A DNA stretch of 64,000 nucleotides, taken from assembly GCF_036850765.1 (NCBI RefSeq), contig NC_089493.1, positions 17,919,632 to 17,983,631 on the forward strand, given 5' to 3'. Positions 35,822 through 47,714 of this stretch are shown piece by piece. The notes beneath the pieces are model-generated. The model was not told where the DNA came from, did no database searches, and worked only from the letters and a program-made list of their open reading frames with translations. Position 1 is the first letter of the stretch. Every line of letters starts with the position of its first letter. The position numbers and the translations under genes are program-made. The stretch is from Saccopteryx bilineata. Taxonomy: Eukaryota; Chordata; Mammalia; Chiroptera; Emballonuridae.

Positions 35822-36954
35822 CTAGACACTATAATGCAATACTTTCTTCAACATCAGAAAATAATGTTCTAATATAATTTATAATTGTTCTGAACTGTAA
35901 CAGATCAGGAATGAGCTATCATATATATCTTGTGAAACATGTCTTGGCTCTTAGCTGTTCTCCTGTAGTGTGGGAAAAATACCAAGACTGTAAGAAACTA
36001 ACATAAATACAATTTTTGTACCATCATTAGGACAGCCGTACTAGTAAGTACCACATCAGACTCTTCCTCCTCCCCATCACACCCGTGCTTGGTGATTATG
36101 GTGACCTGCAAATCTCAAAAGTTATGCAAGGGGTATTTAAATAGATAGCAACAGCAAAATAAAAGTGTAATTGGGAGAAACTTCAGACAAGATAGTGCTG
36201 CTTTATGAAGACTTAGTGGATTATATGTAAAGCAAGAAACATGGTTTAATTTTTTGGTAAAGCAAAATAGTGACTGCTCATATGTGTGAGTGTGAGTGTG
36301 TGTGTGTGTATGTGTGTGTGTGTATGCTTGCTTCCTGTGGGTGCTAGCGCTTTCTTGGTGGACTCTAAAAATGAAACTAGTCTACAGAGACCTTGAATTC
36401 TCCATTCTAGAAATGTCATATATTTATTATCTCAAAATAGACTGACTAGAGGGGAATCCTTTGCCTAAATGTACTATCACAATTCACATGCCGAATGAAG
36501 CTCATTATAGGATAGATCTCTGTTAAGTAGAAAGGATGCCCTCTACAGCCCTCTGGCATTGGCTTCATCATCTAATGATCCAACTTAGTGACTTGTGCTT
36601 TAAAAATAGCTTTAATAATGACGAAAGTCTCTAGTCTTCAATAATAGACAGATTACCATCTACCATCCAAAATAGGTCTTTTAATAACTAAGAAAAGCAT
36701 AGACAGTAAGAGTAGCTGTTGACCAACTGGATCATTTAGCTTGACCACAGGTTCAAAATATATCCCAAATCTATTTGTTTTCTTTCATTTGCTCATTTTT
36801 TTTTACATTTTAATTAGTCTGTTTTACTTATAATCAACTGTGACTGTGGAGGAAAGTAAAAATGAGGTTAAACTTATTTTTGTGTAATCTGTTTTATATT
36901 TATGCATCTTAACTTTAAAAACAAATTCCTAATAATCCAGAGGAGAAAAAAAAT
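35822..36954. other. Unique sequence with a (TG)n near 36285-36325
   Basis: An interrupted TG/GTGTA microsatellite is present. No other element was recognised. Confidence 0.45.
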
Positions 36955-38325
36955 AGTCATTTTGACGAATGCTGATGCAATTGGGTATCCATAGGCAAAC
37001 AAAAAAATGAAATTAAATCCATATCTCACACTGTATTAAAAAAGCAACTTAAAATGGTTCAAAGACATAAATATAAAGTTATAAAACTTCTAGTAAAATT
37101 AACACAGGAGGAAACCTTTGGGATTTGGGGTTAAGCAAAAATTCCTTAGCTATTACTACAAATCAGAGCATATTAAAGAAAAAATATATATATATTCTCA
37201 AAATTAGAAACTTCTGCTCTTCAAAAAATAGTGGGAAGGAGCCTCACCTCTGGTGGTGCAGTGGATAAAGCGTCGACCTGGAAATGCTGAGGTCGCCGGT
37301 TCAAAACCCTGGGCTTGCCTGGTCAAAGCACATATGGGAGTTGATGCTTCCAGCTCCTCCCCCCCTCTCTTTGTCTCTCTCTCTCCTCTCTAAAAAAAAA
37401 TAGTGGGAAGGAAATATAAATACAAGCCATAAACTAGGAGGAAATATTTGCAAATTGCATATCTGATGCAAAACACGTATATAAAATATATAACACACTT
37501 CCAAAACTTTGCAGAAAAACAAAAAACCTAATTCTCAAAAATGAAAAAATACAGACGGCTCACCAAATAAATAGATAAGTGGCAAATATGCCCATGATAA
37601 GAAGCTCAAACTCACTTGTTACTATGGAAAGGCAAATGAAAACCATAATGTGATACCACTGTGCATATGGTATTAAATGGCTTAAGTTATAAAGACTGAC
37701 CACACCAAGTGCTAGAGAGAATGTGGAAGTATGAGAACTCTTACACACTGCTGATGGGAATGTGAAATGATGTACTTTGAAAATTATTTGCTACTTTCAT
37801 AAATAGTTACTCATGTACCATATGATCATCTATTCAATTCAGTTTTTTCCAAGAATAGAGAAAGCATGTGGCCAAACAACAGCTTGTACACAAATGTTTA
37901 TAGTGGCTTTATTTGTAACAGCCCAAGGCTTTAAACAACCCAATACCTCTGGCATTTTTACACAATATAATACTACTTTAATTAAAAATAATGAAGTATT
38001 ATTGATTCATACTATAACATCAGTAAATCTGAAAATATTTATGCTGAATAAATAAGTCATGGGAGAAAGTGTAACTTACTGAATTATTGCATTTTTATAT
38101 AATTCAATAAAATAAAATAAATATTATAGAACATCAGTCAGTGGTTGCCTAGAAGAGAGGAGCTAGAGGGAAGGATTAATAAAAGGGCAAAAGGAAAGAT
38201 TTTAGAGTGATGGGTAAGTTCATTGCTTTGACTGAGGTGATGGTTTCAATGATAAAATTGCACAATCTAAATAAAGGTAGTTTATGGGTGTCAATTATGC
38301 TTCAATAGAACTGTTAAAAATTTCT
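36955..38325 (+). mobile_element. Old 5'-truncated LINE-1, plus strand
   Basis: Matches L1 ORF2 C-terminal coding sequence and the 3'UTR: AAAATGGTTCAAAGACATAA, CTTCTGCTCTTCAAAAAATA, GAAAACCATAATGTGATACC, TTACACACTGCTGATGGGAA, GTTTATAGTGGCTTTATTTG and a 3'UTR to about 38325. Frames are broken throughout. A short SINE (37241-37394) sits inside it. The frame at 37813-38055 is a relic of ORF2 (ACTQMFIVALF). Confidence 0.85.
37241..37394 (+). mobile_element. SINE-B (short tRNA-derived SINE), plus strand
   Basis: Head GGTGGTGCAGTGGATAAAGC with GTCGCCGGTTCAAAACCC, then GGTCAAAGCACATATGGGAG and a CTCTC-rich end. The target duplication AAAAAATAGTGGGAAGGA is perfect at 37223-37240 and 37395-37412. At about 154 bp it lacks the long body of SINE-A. 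Confidence 0.9.
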
Positions 38326-38445
38326 TGCCAAGACTGTCACAATGTAGTCACCTGAACTCTATACTTGACTTCCTAGAAGTGTCATTATTCCAAGAGTTAC
38401 TTTCTCAAGACTGTGCTATATATGTATTCATATAAGTATTTTCAG

Positions 38446-39030
38446 GCCCTGGCCAGTTGGCTCAGCAATAGAGTGTCGGCCCTGCGGTGTGAAGTCCTGG
38501 CTTTGATTCCCTAACAGGGCACACAGGAGAAGCACCAATCTGCTTCTCCACCCTTCCCCCCTCTTTGCTCTCTATCTCTCTCTTTCCCTCCCAAAGTAGG
38601 GCTCCATTGGAGCAAAGTTGGCCCAGGCACTGAGGATGGCTCCATGGCCTGCACCTCAGGCTCTAGAACAGTGGTTCTCAACCTTTCTAATGCCGTGACC
38701 CCGCAATACAGTTCCTCATGTTGCGGTGACCCCAAACCAAAAAATAATTTTGGTGGCTACTTCATAACTGTAATTTTGCTACAGTTATGATTCGGAATGT
38801 AAATACCTGATATGCATTATGTATTTTCCGATGTCTTTAGGTGACCCCACCAGGGTCGCGACCCACAGGTTGAGAACAGCTGCTCTAGAATGACTCCGGT
38901 TGGAGAGGAGCAACACCCCAGATGGCTGAGAATCGCCTCCTGATGGGCATGCTGGGTGGATCCAGGTCCTGCGCATGCGAGAGTCTGTTTGTCTGCCTCC
39001 CCACTTCTCATTTGAGAAAAATAACAACAA
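38446..39030 (+). mobile_element. SINE-A, old copy, split by a hAT transposon
   Basis: Head CCAGTTGGCTCAGCAATAGAG and body to 38668, then from 38883 CTCTAGAATGACTCCGG continuing to GAGTCTGTTTGTCTGCCTCC and an A-rich end. The 214-bp insert at 38669-38882 separates body halves that are contiguous in other copies. CpG decay shows it is an older SINE-A. Confidence 0.88.
38669..38882 (+). mobile_element. hAT-type MITE resembling SPIN / URR1 elements
   Basis: The terminal inverted repeats CAGTGGTTCTCAACCT and (complement of the end) CAGCTGTTCTCAACCT match at 14 of 16. Flanking 8-bp duplications CTCTAGAA are perfect at 38661-38668 and 38883-38890 and fit the hAT pattern nTnnnnAn. Internal text (GCGGTGACCCCAAACC, GGTCGCGACCCACAGG) resembles SPIN/URR1 elements, known for horizontal transfer between vertebrates. 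It is non-autonomous, with no transposase. The insert lies in an old SINE-A, so it is younger than that SINE. Confidence 0.85.
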
Positions 39031-39050
39031 AGATGCTATGTGTATATATA

Positions 39051-39116
39051 TGTGTTTGTGTAATACATACTGTATATACATGATATATATATACACAATG
39101 ATATATATGTATATTA
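39051..39116. repeat. AT-rich (TA)n-like low-complexity run
   Basis: Interrupted TATATA blocks follow the SINE tail. Confidence 0.7.
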
Positions 39117-40439
39117 TTGACAAACTGTATCTATGCAAACAAACATGGTTCTGATTAGATGTTAATTTTTGACTCCATATTTCTGACTTGATATTTTAAA
39201 AAATTAAAATAACATAGAGACTGAAGCTGCTAATCACATGTAGACTATTGCTCTCTTCTCCCTCTTTCCCTGGGAGACAACTCAAAGGCCATAATCATGA
39301 ACTCTGAAAAGGACCCCTTTCCATCTGCCGTATGTGCCATTGTTAGGTAAGTCTAATAGCAGTATTAAGGTACTGGCATCACGATGACTACAGCATAGTT
39401 GCAAACTGGAATTCAGAGGTTTGCAATCCTCCAAAGGAAAAGTAGCTGGTAACATAATGTAGCTTATTCTCTGATTCTACAGTGCTATAATTTTTTCTTG
39501 AGTTTTTATGGTTAGTCAAAAGTAAAATGAAAGTGATGCAATAAAATCTGAAAAGTAATTTTGCCTACAAAATTATAGAGAGTATTTATGTATACAACCT
39601 GAAATTATTTTTCAGGAAACTAAGAGAAATTGTAACTGAGTTTTTCCTTTTAAAGAATCATTTACAAGGATTGGGTTCATTCAATTTCATGAGTGGCTCT
39701 TAATTAGTGGTGTACTTCAAATTTACAGATGAAGCTCTTTCAAAATGCTCATGCCAGGACACTCATTTCACATTCATTTATTTAAGAAAAGGTAGACTAA
39801 CCTGGAAAAATCTGAAAAGACATTTGGATTAAAACTGTCTGTAAACAAACACTGATTTAGAAAGAAAGAAATTAAAGAGAAATGTGTCTCTCTCTATATA
39901 TAACAGAAGGAACGGAATGATCTCATCAGCTCCCTTTTGGATGTTAGAATAAATACCAAAACCTTGGTTATACAAAAAATGTCCCAGTTGATCCAAAAAC
40001 AATTAAGCAGACTGACAAAGTTGCATCTTAGCCAGGTTGAAGAAAAGGTTTAAATGATAAAATAGCCTTTGATAGCAGACAATTTCACTACACTCCATTC
40101 TTATACCCCAGAAGCCAGATATCATAGAATGCATTATTTGAGTTTTTCATAATAATTTCAAAGGATTATCAGTTGTTATATGCACAGAGAATCATGGGGT
40201 TGGGTTGGTTTTAATCTATTGAGTTCTGATACAAATCTAATGCTTGCAAACTTCAGTAGTCCAGGATTTGTAAATGGGCACAATGCATCGAGTCATCTGA
40301 TGCAGAGAAGTTGTAGATGATTCTAGAGGTTAAGGGTATTTTACATATTTTATTTCTAATCATATTTGTATTCAGTAGGGTTTATAACTTGATTGGTAAC
40401 CTAAAATCAAAGCTCTATTGTCAATGCTTTATCTTAATA
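39117..40439. other. Unique sequence, nothing recognised
   Basis: AT-rich. No repeat or exon was recognised. Confidence 0.4.
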
Positions 40440-40585
40440 TATATATATTTCCCCATTTGACACACACAACAGCCCTGGGAAGTATGCACAATTATCCCAT
40501 TTATACTTAAGAACACTGAAGCATAGAGACCAGGATCTTGCCTAGGAAACTCATCTTCGCAGAAACAGGGCCAGGGTCTTTTTTC
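40440..40585 (+). repeat. MIR SINE remnant
   Basis: ACAACAGCCCTGGGAAGTAT, TTATCCCATTTATACTTAAG and GAACACTGAAGCATAGAGAC fit the MIR 3' half. Confidence 0.55.
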
Positions 40586-41106
40586 ACCTCTGTTCAATGG
40601 CAAACTTTTACCATCTTTGCTTGAAGTTTGCGAACTATTTGACAGCAAGCCTGGGGTTACAGCCCAGGCCTCTTGATTTTAAAACTTTGGAATCTGAAAG
40701 AGGTTCAAGGCTTGTTGCCTCTTGGGTTAACCCTGGTCTTTCGTGTTTGGGGCCCTAGGAAAGTTCTAGAGTTCTTGGAACCTATACACTTACTCTGCAA
40801 AAGGATGGGCAGGAGTCCCAACATTCTGAAACTGAATCTTTCTCCCAGAAGTGCCTGGGGTATGGTAGAACAGTAAAGGGCCCTTTAGCAGAAGCTCAGG
40901 TGATATTAAAGAGGAGCAAGAATGGCTCTATCTTCACGTTTGAAGGAACTTGGAGGAAGAATAGATGCAACAGGGCAACCCTCATGCCTATGGCTTCCAT
41001 ACAACATACTCAAATATGAGTTTAACTCAGATGGAGTAATCACTACCATCACCTTGGAGTTTTTTAATATCCACCTATGCAGTATTCTATTTATTGATAT
41101 GTATAA
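40586..41106. other. Unique sequence, nothing recognised
   Basis: Slightly GC-richer than its surroundings near 40680-40870. Short open frames here have no recognisable motif. Confidence 0.35.
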
Positions 41107-41466
41107 TGGTTAATTTTATCTGTCAACTTGACTGGCCAAGGGGTGCCCAGATGAAGCACTATTTCTGGGCATGTCTGTAAAAGTTTCTGGATAAGATCAA
41201 CATTTGAATCGATAGACTTAGATTTTACTCCCAATGTAAGCAAGCATCATTCAGTCTGTTAAGGGCCTGAATAGGAAGAAAAGGCATAAGAAAGAGGAGT
41301 TTGTTACTTTTCCTTCCTGCCTCATTGATTGAGCTGGGACATCTCATCACATCTTCTCTGATTCCCATACTAAAACTTACAGCATTGGCTTTCTTGGTTT
41401 TCAGGATTTAGAGCTCAGCCTCCACAATCATGTGATCTAGTTGCTCACAATAAATCTACAATTATA
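41107..41466 (+). repeat. Ancient LTR-like mammalian repeat, family unresolved
   Basis: TTTTATCTGTCAACTTGACT, GGGGTGCCCAGATGAAGC, AACATTTGAATCGATAGACT, AAGGGCCTGAATAGG and CAGCCTCCACAATCATGTGA follow a common ancient mammalian interspersed repeat. I believe it is an LTR, but the family name is not recalled with certainty. Confidence 0.5.
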
Positions 41467-42089
41467 TATGATACTTTTAACATTTTTCTTGTGATTGTAA
41501 AAACATTCCCTGATTTCTTTCAAGACAATGTATCTAACTCTAAAGGTCAACTGTTAAATAACGGTTTGTGTAGGTTCATGGCGAATATTTACCTCATTTC
41601 TGGTATGAGAATTCAAAAGACAAACTAGGTCTATGGACCACCATAAAATGTGATCTAAAGATGCCATTTATTTCTCACTGCTTTGATTAATTGCTCATTT
41701 GGATAGCTGATTACTACATTGTCTGAAATATGAATTAGTAGCTAATTAATTAGTAGTTAAACAATATCTTTGATTTAGAGTGATGTATCAAATTGCCACT
41801 GATAAACAAAACCCCATGATCATGGCTGAAATCTTATCAGAGTTTGTTTTGACATTGTCCCAAAAATAAGAACTTCTGGAATGTAGGAAAATCAGGTTAT
41901 TTAATTTAGCAAGTTCTGTACCATGTGCCAATAAAGAGTAGGCATTCTGCATCGTGTCAAGGAGACATCTCTGGCAGGACTAAATCATGACTGAGAGCAG
42001 ATTTTGTAAGAAAATTGAGAAAATACAGATGAGACGATATATAGTAATTTCTTGAGCGGCTCCAATGATAGCAGAGGCAGACCATAGAT
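41467..42089. other. Unique sequence, nothing recognised
   Basis: AT-rich. No element was recognised. Confidence 0.4.
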
Positions 42090-42330
42090 CATCTCCTATT
42101 TCAGTTATGAATGGCTATGGATAAAAATAATGCAAAATATAGCAGCAAACAACACCTTTTATTTCTCACAAAACTTTGGCTTTGCTGGACAGATCTTCCG
42201 CTGTCCTCCCTTCAGCTGGAAATTCATGCATTAACCAGTACGGCTGTCGGCCTGGTGTGTAGTACTTCTTGCTACTGACAGGATGTTAAAACTCCTCACT
42301 TTCATTCCATGACTATTCTCTTCCTATTCA
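42090..42330. repeat. Possible ancient repeat (CAGTTATNNATGGCT type)
   Basis: TTCAGTTATGAATGGCTATG, CAACACCTTTTATTTCTCAC and GCTTTGCTGGACAGATCTTC loosely resemble the repeat also suspected at 44440-44930. Family uncertain. Confidence 0.3.
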
Positions 42331-43509
42331 TCCCGACAGACCCTGAAAAGTGCAAATCAAACTTGATATCCAGTATAAATTGTAATCTTGAAACAAAAAT
42401 ATCAGCTATCCAGTCTGATTTATATCCAATTCATAAATTATTTTTAAATAACTTTTGAGTGCTTCTAAGTGTTATTTTTTTTTTTACTCTGATGGAAGTG
42501 TTTTGTGCCAAGTGACTCATCAATGAGTTCTCCTTTATTACTTGATTTCTAGTTGGTGTCTGAAAATGATCATTACTGTCCTTGGAAAAATATAAACATT
42601 AATGTTAAAAATAGAATTCGAACTGGATTTTAAATTTAGGGTTAAAAAGCAGACAGGAAATAAAGGAAATCCTGAAATTTCATTGAGGTTATAGAAATGG
42701 TACTGTTCATGAGGACTGCGGTGTAAAATCCCAGGTGATGGTGTTTATATACTTATTCTTGATATTTATGACCAGAACCAGGAGAATTGGGGGATTACTT
42801 TCAGGTGGCGACAACATTATTCTTGTTTTCTTGACACAAAACACCTGCTAGTAACAAAATCATTTTCAATGACAAAGGCATATTTTTGCTATTTTATTCA
42901 TTTTTTGTTCCGAAAACTATCAGTTGCTCGTTACTGTTAGGAAGAGAATCTGTTGTTTTGGAGGAAAGGAAGTTGTCGGTGTTGGTTAATAGAAAAAGAA
43001 TGTGAATGTCAGTGAAGACAAACCAATGCGTGCAGGTTACAAGGACCTTAGGGAGAGAAATTCATAAATGATTTTTTTTGTGTGTGTGTGAAGACACTCT
43101 GTGATTCCAAATATGAAGGTAAGCAAAGCTCCAGTCAGTGTTGAGAAACATGAAACAGAGGCGCCAGGTCAAACTTAACTGCGTACATTGTACTCATTGT
43201 CAGTAGCCATGGCAATAGGGGATCCTTGCCATGGTAAAACGAATTTAAACAATGTTAGCATTCATTAGAGGTGAAACCAGGTGCTATCTGTGGTTTGAAT
43301 AGCTCCATCTGGGGGATTAGGGTTGTTAGGAGATTTGGGCCCAGTGTGTGATGGTGTGAAATTCGGAAGCTCCTGAGAGAAAAAGCATTACATGCAATAT
43401 TATACAGGATGAAAGACAAAAATAGCAGTACCTGAGGCACGTTAAGATGAGGTTAATATCAATTGAGATCATATAGTCACAAAAATAAATGGAAGATTCA
43501 TTTACTCAC
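42331..43509. other. Unique sequence, nothing recognised
   Basis: No repeat family or exon was recognised. Confidence 0.35.
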
Positions 43510-43850
43510 TCCTTAAAATGCATTTGTCAAGTGTCTAATGACCATGCATTATGCTGTATTCTAGATGATTAAGACAGCAGCCATTCAATTTAGGAAACTG
43601 ACAGTTTATAGGGAGAGATCCACATGTTAACAAATAGACTGAAGTAAATATTATAGTTACTATCACAGACACAAGTACAGGTCAGAGTGACACACAGAAA
43701 AGGAAATAATTTATTTTGCCAAGAGGATCAGTAAAAGTTTCATGACAGAGCTGATACTTAAGTTGCGTCTTGACAGGCAAGTAGGAGTGAGACCAGATAG
43801 GCCATCAAGACTGGGCAGTCATGGTAAGATTTCCCATAGCAGAGCAAGAT
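43510..43850 (-). mobile_element. LINE-2 3' fragment, minus strand
   Basis: Complement of the L2 3' end: GGGAGAGATCCACATGTTAAC, GACAGAGCTGATACTTAAGT and GTCTTGACAGGCAAGTAGGA (the 'GAGCTGAGTCTTGAAGGATGAGTAGGA' order). Highly diverged. Confidence 0.6.
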
Positions 43851-44199
43851 GACAATAAGGATGGTAGGAAGGACGGACCAAAGAAAAGAATGTGTAGAGC
43901 AAGCAGATTACAAGGCATTTGTTGTATATTATTTTATGTAATTAAGTTTGGGTTTAAAGCAGTGAGACTTGTATGTGGGCTTATATTAAAGCCATTGCTA
44001 AAATTTGTATGGAATTCAAGTGATTTTCTCCTTCTCCAGTCAGAGATATTATTTAAAAAATAGTGTGAAATATAACTGAATTTATAACTAAAGGACAAAT
44101 TATCAAGTTAACTCAGACTTTAACATTAAAAAAACAATTTTTAAATATTCCAATTTCCTCCTACCATGCTAAAAAATTTGAAATGGTATACAGCAAAAG

Positions 44200-44201
<2 letters not shown>

Positions 44202-44254
<53 letters not shown>
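44202..44254. repeat. (AT)n microsatellite
   Basis: About 26 uninterrupted AT units. It is self-complementary and prone to cruciform or hairpin formation and to length error. Confidence 0.95.
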
Positions 44255-44258
<4 letters not shown>

Positions 44259-44439
44259 AATGTGTTTATACCGGCATATTATGAAAGCTTATATTACAAC
44301 TAAAAGAAGACTGTGTACCAATTAAACATATAAAATAAATTAATTAATACAACTTTATTCCACTAGATCCTGTATTTTTCATTGTATTTCACAAGGGTTT
44401 GGGGCTAGGGTCACAGAGTGGAGGAGATAAGATTGGAAC

Positions 44440-44930
44440 TGTATCAGTTATCAATGGCTAAAAGCAAAGAACCCAAGTTCATACTTTAAGCAACAGTGAT
44501 TTATTTATTTTTTTGTATGATTTGGTCAAATGGCTGGATGGTTTGTCTGCTGGCCTCACCTGGGTTCCCCAGCATGGCTGTATATTACAGAAGGAGAAGA
44601 GAAGGAAGAAGCAGAAGCTGTCATTAAAACCACCCTGGTGCCCTCCTTACAGTCTCTCTGTGTGGCTTATGTGGCCTTTCTCATCACACAGAAGTCTCCG
44701 GGCAGCAATCCGGGAGAAAGCATTCCAAAAGCAGAAATTACAAGAGGTTATAGAGATGAGCTCTGGAAGCCTCCCAGTCTTCCTTTGGCTGCATTCTAAC
44801 TGTCAAAGCTAGTCAGAAGAACAGTCAAATTCAAAGGGAGGAGGTGGGGATGGTAACCTATTTGATTGTGAGAGAGATAAATTCCCCTTGTGAAAGGCAT
44901 ATGGAATGTGAGCTATTGTCATCATCATAT
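44440..44930. repeat. Possible ancient LTR-like repeat
   Basis: GTATCAGTTATCAATGGCTA at the start and TCAAATTCAAAGGGAGGAGG near the end fit the two ends of an ancient LTR-like mammalian repeat. The middle is diverged. Two overlapping open frames here have no recognisable motif and are treated as chance. Confidence 0.4.
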
Positions 44931-46398
44931 TTGAAACCAATGTACTACAGTGGGTTAGTAGAATTAGCGAAATTTTCAAAAAATTCAAATGCAATTGGAA
45001 AGAGTTAGGAAGGGTGAGTGTTTTCTGGTTTTCTGATGTCTCCATCGTACTCTCTTGTCCTATGCCAAGACTCTTCCAACTAACTGCCTGCCAACATATT
45101 AGTTTTCTAACCCTACTTTTGAAAATCCTTATTATTAGAATCCAGGAAGATAGAAGTAGTATAACAGAGCGTCTATAAACTCTTCCCATTCAAGGCTCTG
45201 AAGAAAATTTATCTGCTTTCATCAAGCCATGATTAAATAGTATTTAAAGTTCTTGACTTAAGAAAAACAAGACAAAAATATTATTTTCCAGAAATGAATG
45301 TTGTCTAGTTAATATTATCCTTCAAAACGTAGGTCTCCACAAATAATTATAATCAAGGTAAGGAGGATTTAAAATCTAGCCAAACTGGTTAGAAAACAAC
45401 GCTCACTACGGCAGCCGGACACGAGGCAGCGAAGGTCAGGACGCAGCAAAGCTGATGTTGACTTTGTAAGAGTTTCATCCGACAGCTAGCTGGAGGAGCA
45501 GGTAAGAGAATGAGATGAGCGAGAGGGATGTGGTGATATAGATCTTCCCATTATCTCATAATTAAACCTGCCAGAGAATTCTTAAAAAATTGACTCAGAT
45601 AAGCTAAATGGTCTTGAAACATGAGTTTGACTCTCTCTGCCTTTCTCTATTGGATATATCATTTCATTCTGTCTGTTTGTAGGACAAGTTAAACTAAGCT
45701 TGAAATTCTGTGCGAGAAATGTGGCTCAGGAGCGTTTTGTAAATATTATGACAATAAGTCTATAGCAAAAAAAAATCACTGCAGCCGAGTTTTCAAAATG
45801 ACGATATTGAAATGCTTGAAAGTGTAGGTGACTGACCCAATGAAGATGGTAGCTTGAAAAGGAGGATACGAGTTTTGGCCTATACATTTGGAACAATCAG
45901 GTTGTTAATGTGATTGCAGTCTAATAAGGTGTTTGACAATATCGTGACCTTGATTTTATAAAATCCTGAACAAGTTTTCATTTTTCAGGAGGTAATTTCT
46001 AAGACTTCATATGGCACAGTATCCTGTGGTTTGAATACAGTCTATTTATTGGTTTCTGACAAAGTTGTTGTGCACACATGTTGTAACAAAGACTTTAAAT
46101 ATCGTCTTCATTGTAGCTATCAATTTATAAAAAGACAGGGATGTATTGAGATTTTGTATTTCAGGATTATTTACAGTAAGCCAGGAAGATTTCATCTCCT
46201 GGCCTCACAAATGAAATATGTGAAAGAAATCCAATCCATAATGATCTGGCACTTTACAATTTTGAAATCAAATCATTAGATGCTTCTAGTAATAGGACCC
46301 AATAAAACCATGGCCTAAAATGGTAACTGAGGGATTCATTCGGTCATAAAAACTAAAGTTTGAAATAAATTTTTATATCACTTTTGAGACCTCTACAG
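44931..46398. other. Unique sequence with a GC-richer patch at 45400-45510
   Basis: The patch (CACTACGGCAGCCGGACACG) ends in a donor-like AGCAG/GTAAGAG at 45502. There is no clear acceptor and no open frame of note. Nothing else was recognised. Confidence 0.3.
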
Positions 46399-46411
46399 TG
46401 TTCCTGACTTT

Positions 46412-46764
46412 ATTTTTTAAGTGAGAGGCAGGATGTCAGAGACAGATTCCTGCATGCTCCCTGACCAGGATCCACTCGGCAAGCCCCCTAATGAGGGATG
46501 CTCTACCCATCTGGAGCCACTGCTCCATTGCTCGGCAACCAAGCTATTTTAGCATCTGAGGTGAGGCCACGGAGCCATCCTTAGCACCTGGAGCCAACTT
46601 TGCTCAGACCATTTGAGCCACAGCTGCAGGAGCAGAAGAGAGAGGGGGAGGGGTAAGGGTGGAGAAGCAGATGGCCGCTTCTTCTGTGTGCCCTGGCTGG
46701 GAATCAAACCCGAGATTTCCACATGCCGAGCCAAAGCTCTACTGCTGAGCAAACTGGCCAGTGC
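46412..46764 (-). mobile_element. SINE-A, older subtype, minus strand
   Basis: Complement of the SINE-A body and head: GATTCCTGCATGCTCCCTGA, GGAGCCATCCTTAGCACCTG, GCTCTACTGCTGAGCAAACT. The target duplication TGTTCCTGACTTT is perfect at 46399-46411 and 46765-46777. CpG decay marks it as older. Confidence 0.9.
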
Positions 46765-46830
46765 TGTTCCTGACTTTTGATTTCCATTTCTTTCAATGAC
46801 CATACTACTACTAGTCCTGTATATGAAATA

Positions 46831-46857
46831 TATATATATATAATTATATATATATTT
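46831..46857. repeat. (TA)n tract with central AATT
   Basis: ATATATATATATAATTATATATATAT is a near-perfect palindrome. Confidence 0.8.
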
Positions 46858-47079
46858 ACCTTAGTGCCAACCATTTACATCTAATATTTTAATTTAATGT
46901 AAAGTTCAGCACATTAGCATGAAAACACAGGAGGCCTCTACCTCTGATCAATCCAATTTGCTTTTGCTGCCCAGGTGTAGCTTCCTAAGCATGTGCTCAA
47001 AGGAATTTAAAGGTTAATGCTGTACAGTTGCTGTCTTCAAATGTTTACTAATTTCTTCTTTGAATTGGTGTTTTGTAGG

Positions 47080-47490
47080 GGAGGTCGAATGTGATAATGT
47101 ACCAGAAGCTTGGACGATACTGTCACACGTGGTCCATCCACTACCTGCAGAAGAGGCTCTCAGCTTCCCAGGCCTCACACCACACCCTTGCTCCTATCAC
47201 AAGGAATGACTACTGGGTTGTGATAAGGAGAACCAGGCTTGCGTTCCATTGTATTTGCCTGTGGCCCCAGCAGTGTCCTGGCTGTGGGGATGGGGAGAGT
47301 AGAGAAGGGTTGGGGTCTAACACACTTTGCGTGGTACTCAGGGCCAGGCACGGCTGTGGCTGAGGCCTCTAAGCAAGCATCCTGGACCATGCACCAGATG
47401 ACTGGGTGGACGACAGTGTGGGAATCCTGCTCCCACCCCTGATGCCGGTACACAGAGCACATAGCTCATGCCGTTATGAAAGATGCTATC
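47080..47490. other. GC-richer unannotated segment
   Basis: About 400 bp of distinctly higher GC than the surrounding AT-rich DNA. It is preceded by an acceptor-like GTGTTTTGTAG/GGG at 47080, and overlapping short open frames occur on both strands. No protein motif or repeat family was recognised. It could be a decayed LTR or an untranslated exon. Confidence 0.3.
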
Positions 47491-47496
47491 CCTTAG

Positions 47497-47714
47497 CAGG
47501 GGTTTTCAACCAGTGTGCCGCGGCAGGCACACTAGTGTGCCATGAGACATGGTCAGGTGTGAGTATAAATACATTTAGAAACTATATTATTAACTATATG
47601 TATAATATGTACTGTGTTAGAGTGTCATTTTGTGTCATTTTGGTAGGTGGTGTGCCCCAGGATTTTGTAAATGTAAAAAATGTGCCATGGCCCAAAAAAG
47701 GTTGAAAATCACTG
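47497..47714 (+). mobile_element. hAT-like non-autonomous DNA transposon
   Basis: The termini CAGGGGTTTTCAACC and (complement of the end) CAGTGATTTTCAACC form an inverted repeat with 13 of 15 identical. CCTTAG flanks both sides (47491-47496, 47715-47720), shorter than the 8 bp expected, so one side has probably mutated. The inside has GTGTGCC-rich subterminal repeats and no transposase. The termini are related to, but the interior differs from, the element at 38669. Confidence 0.75.
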
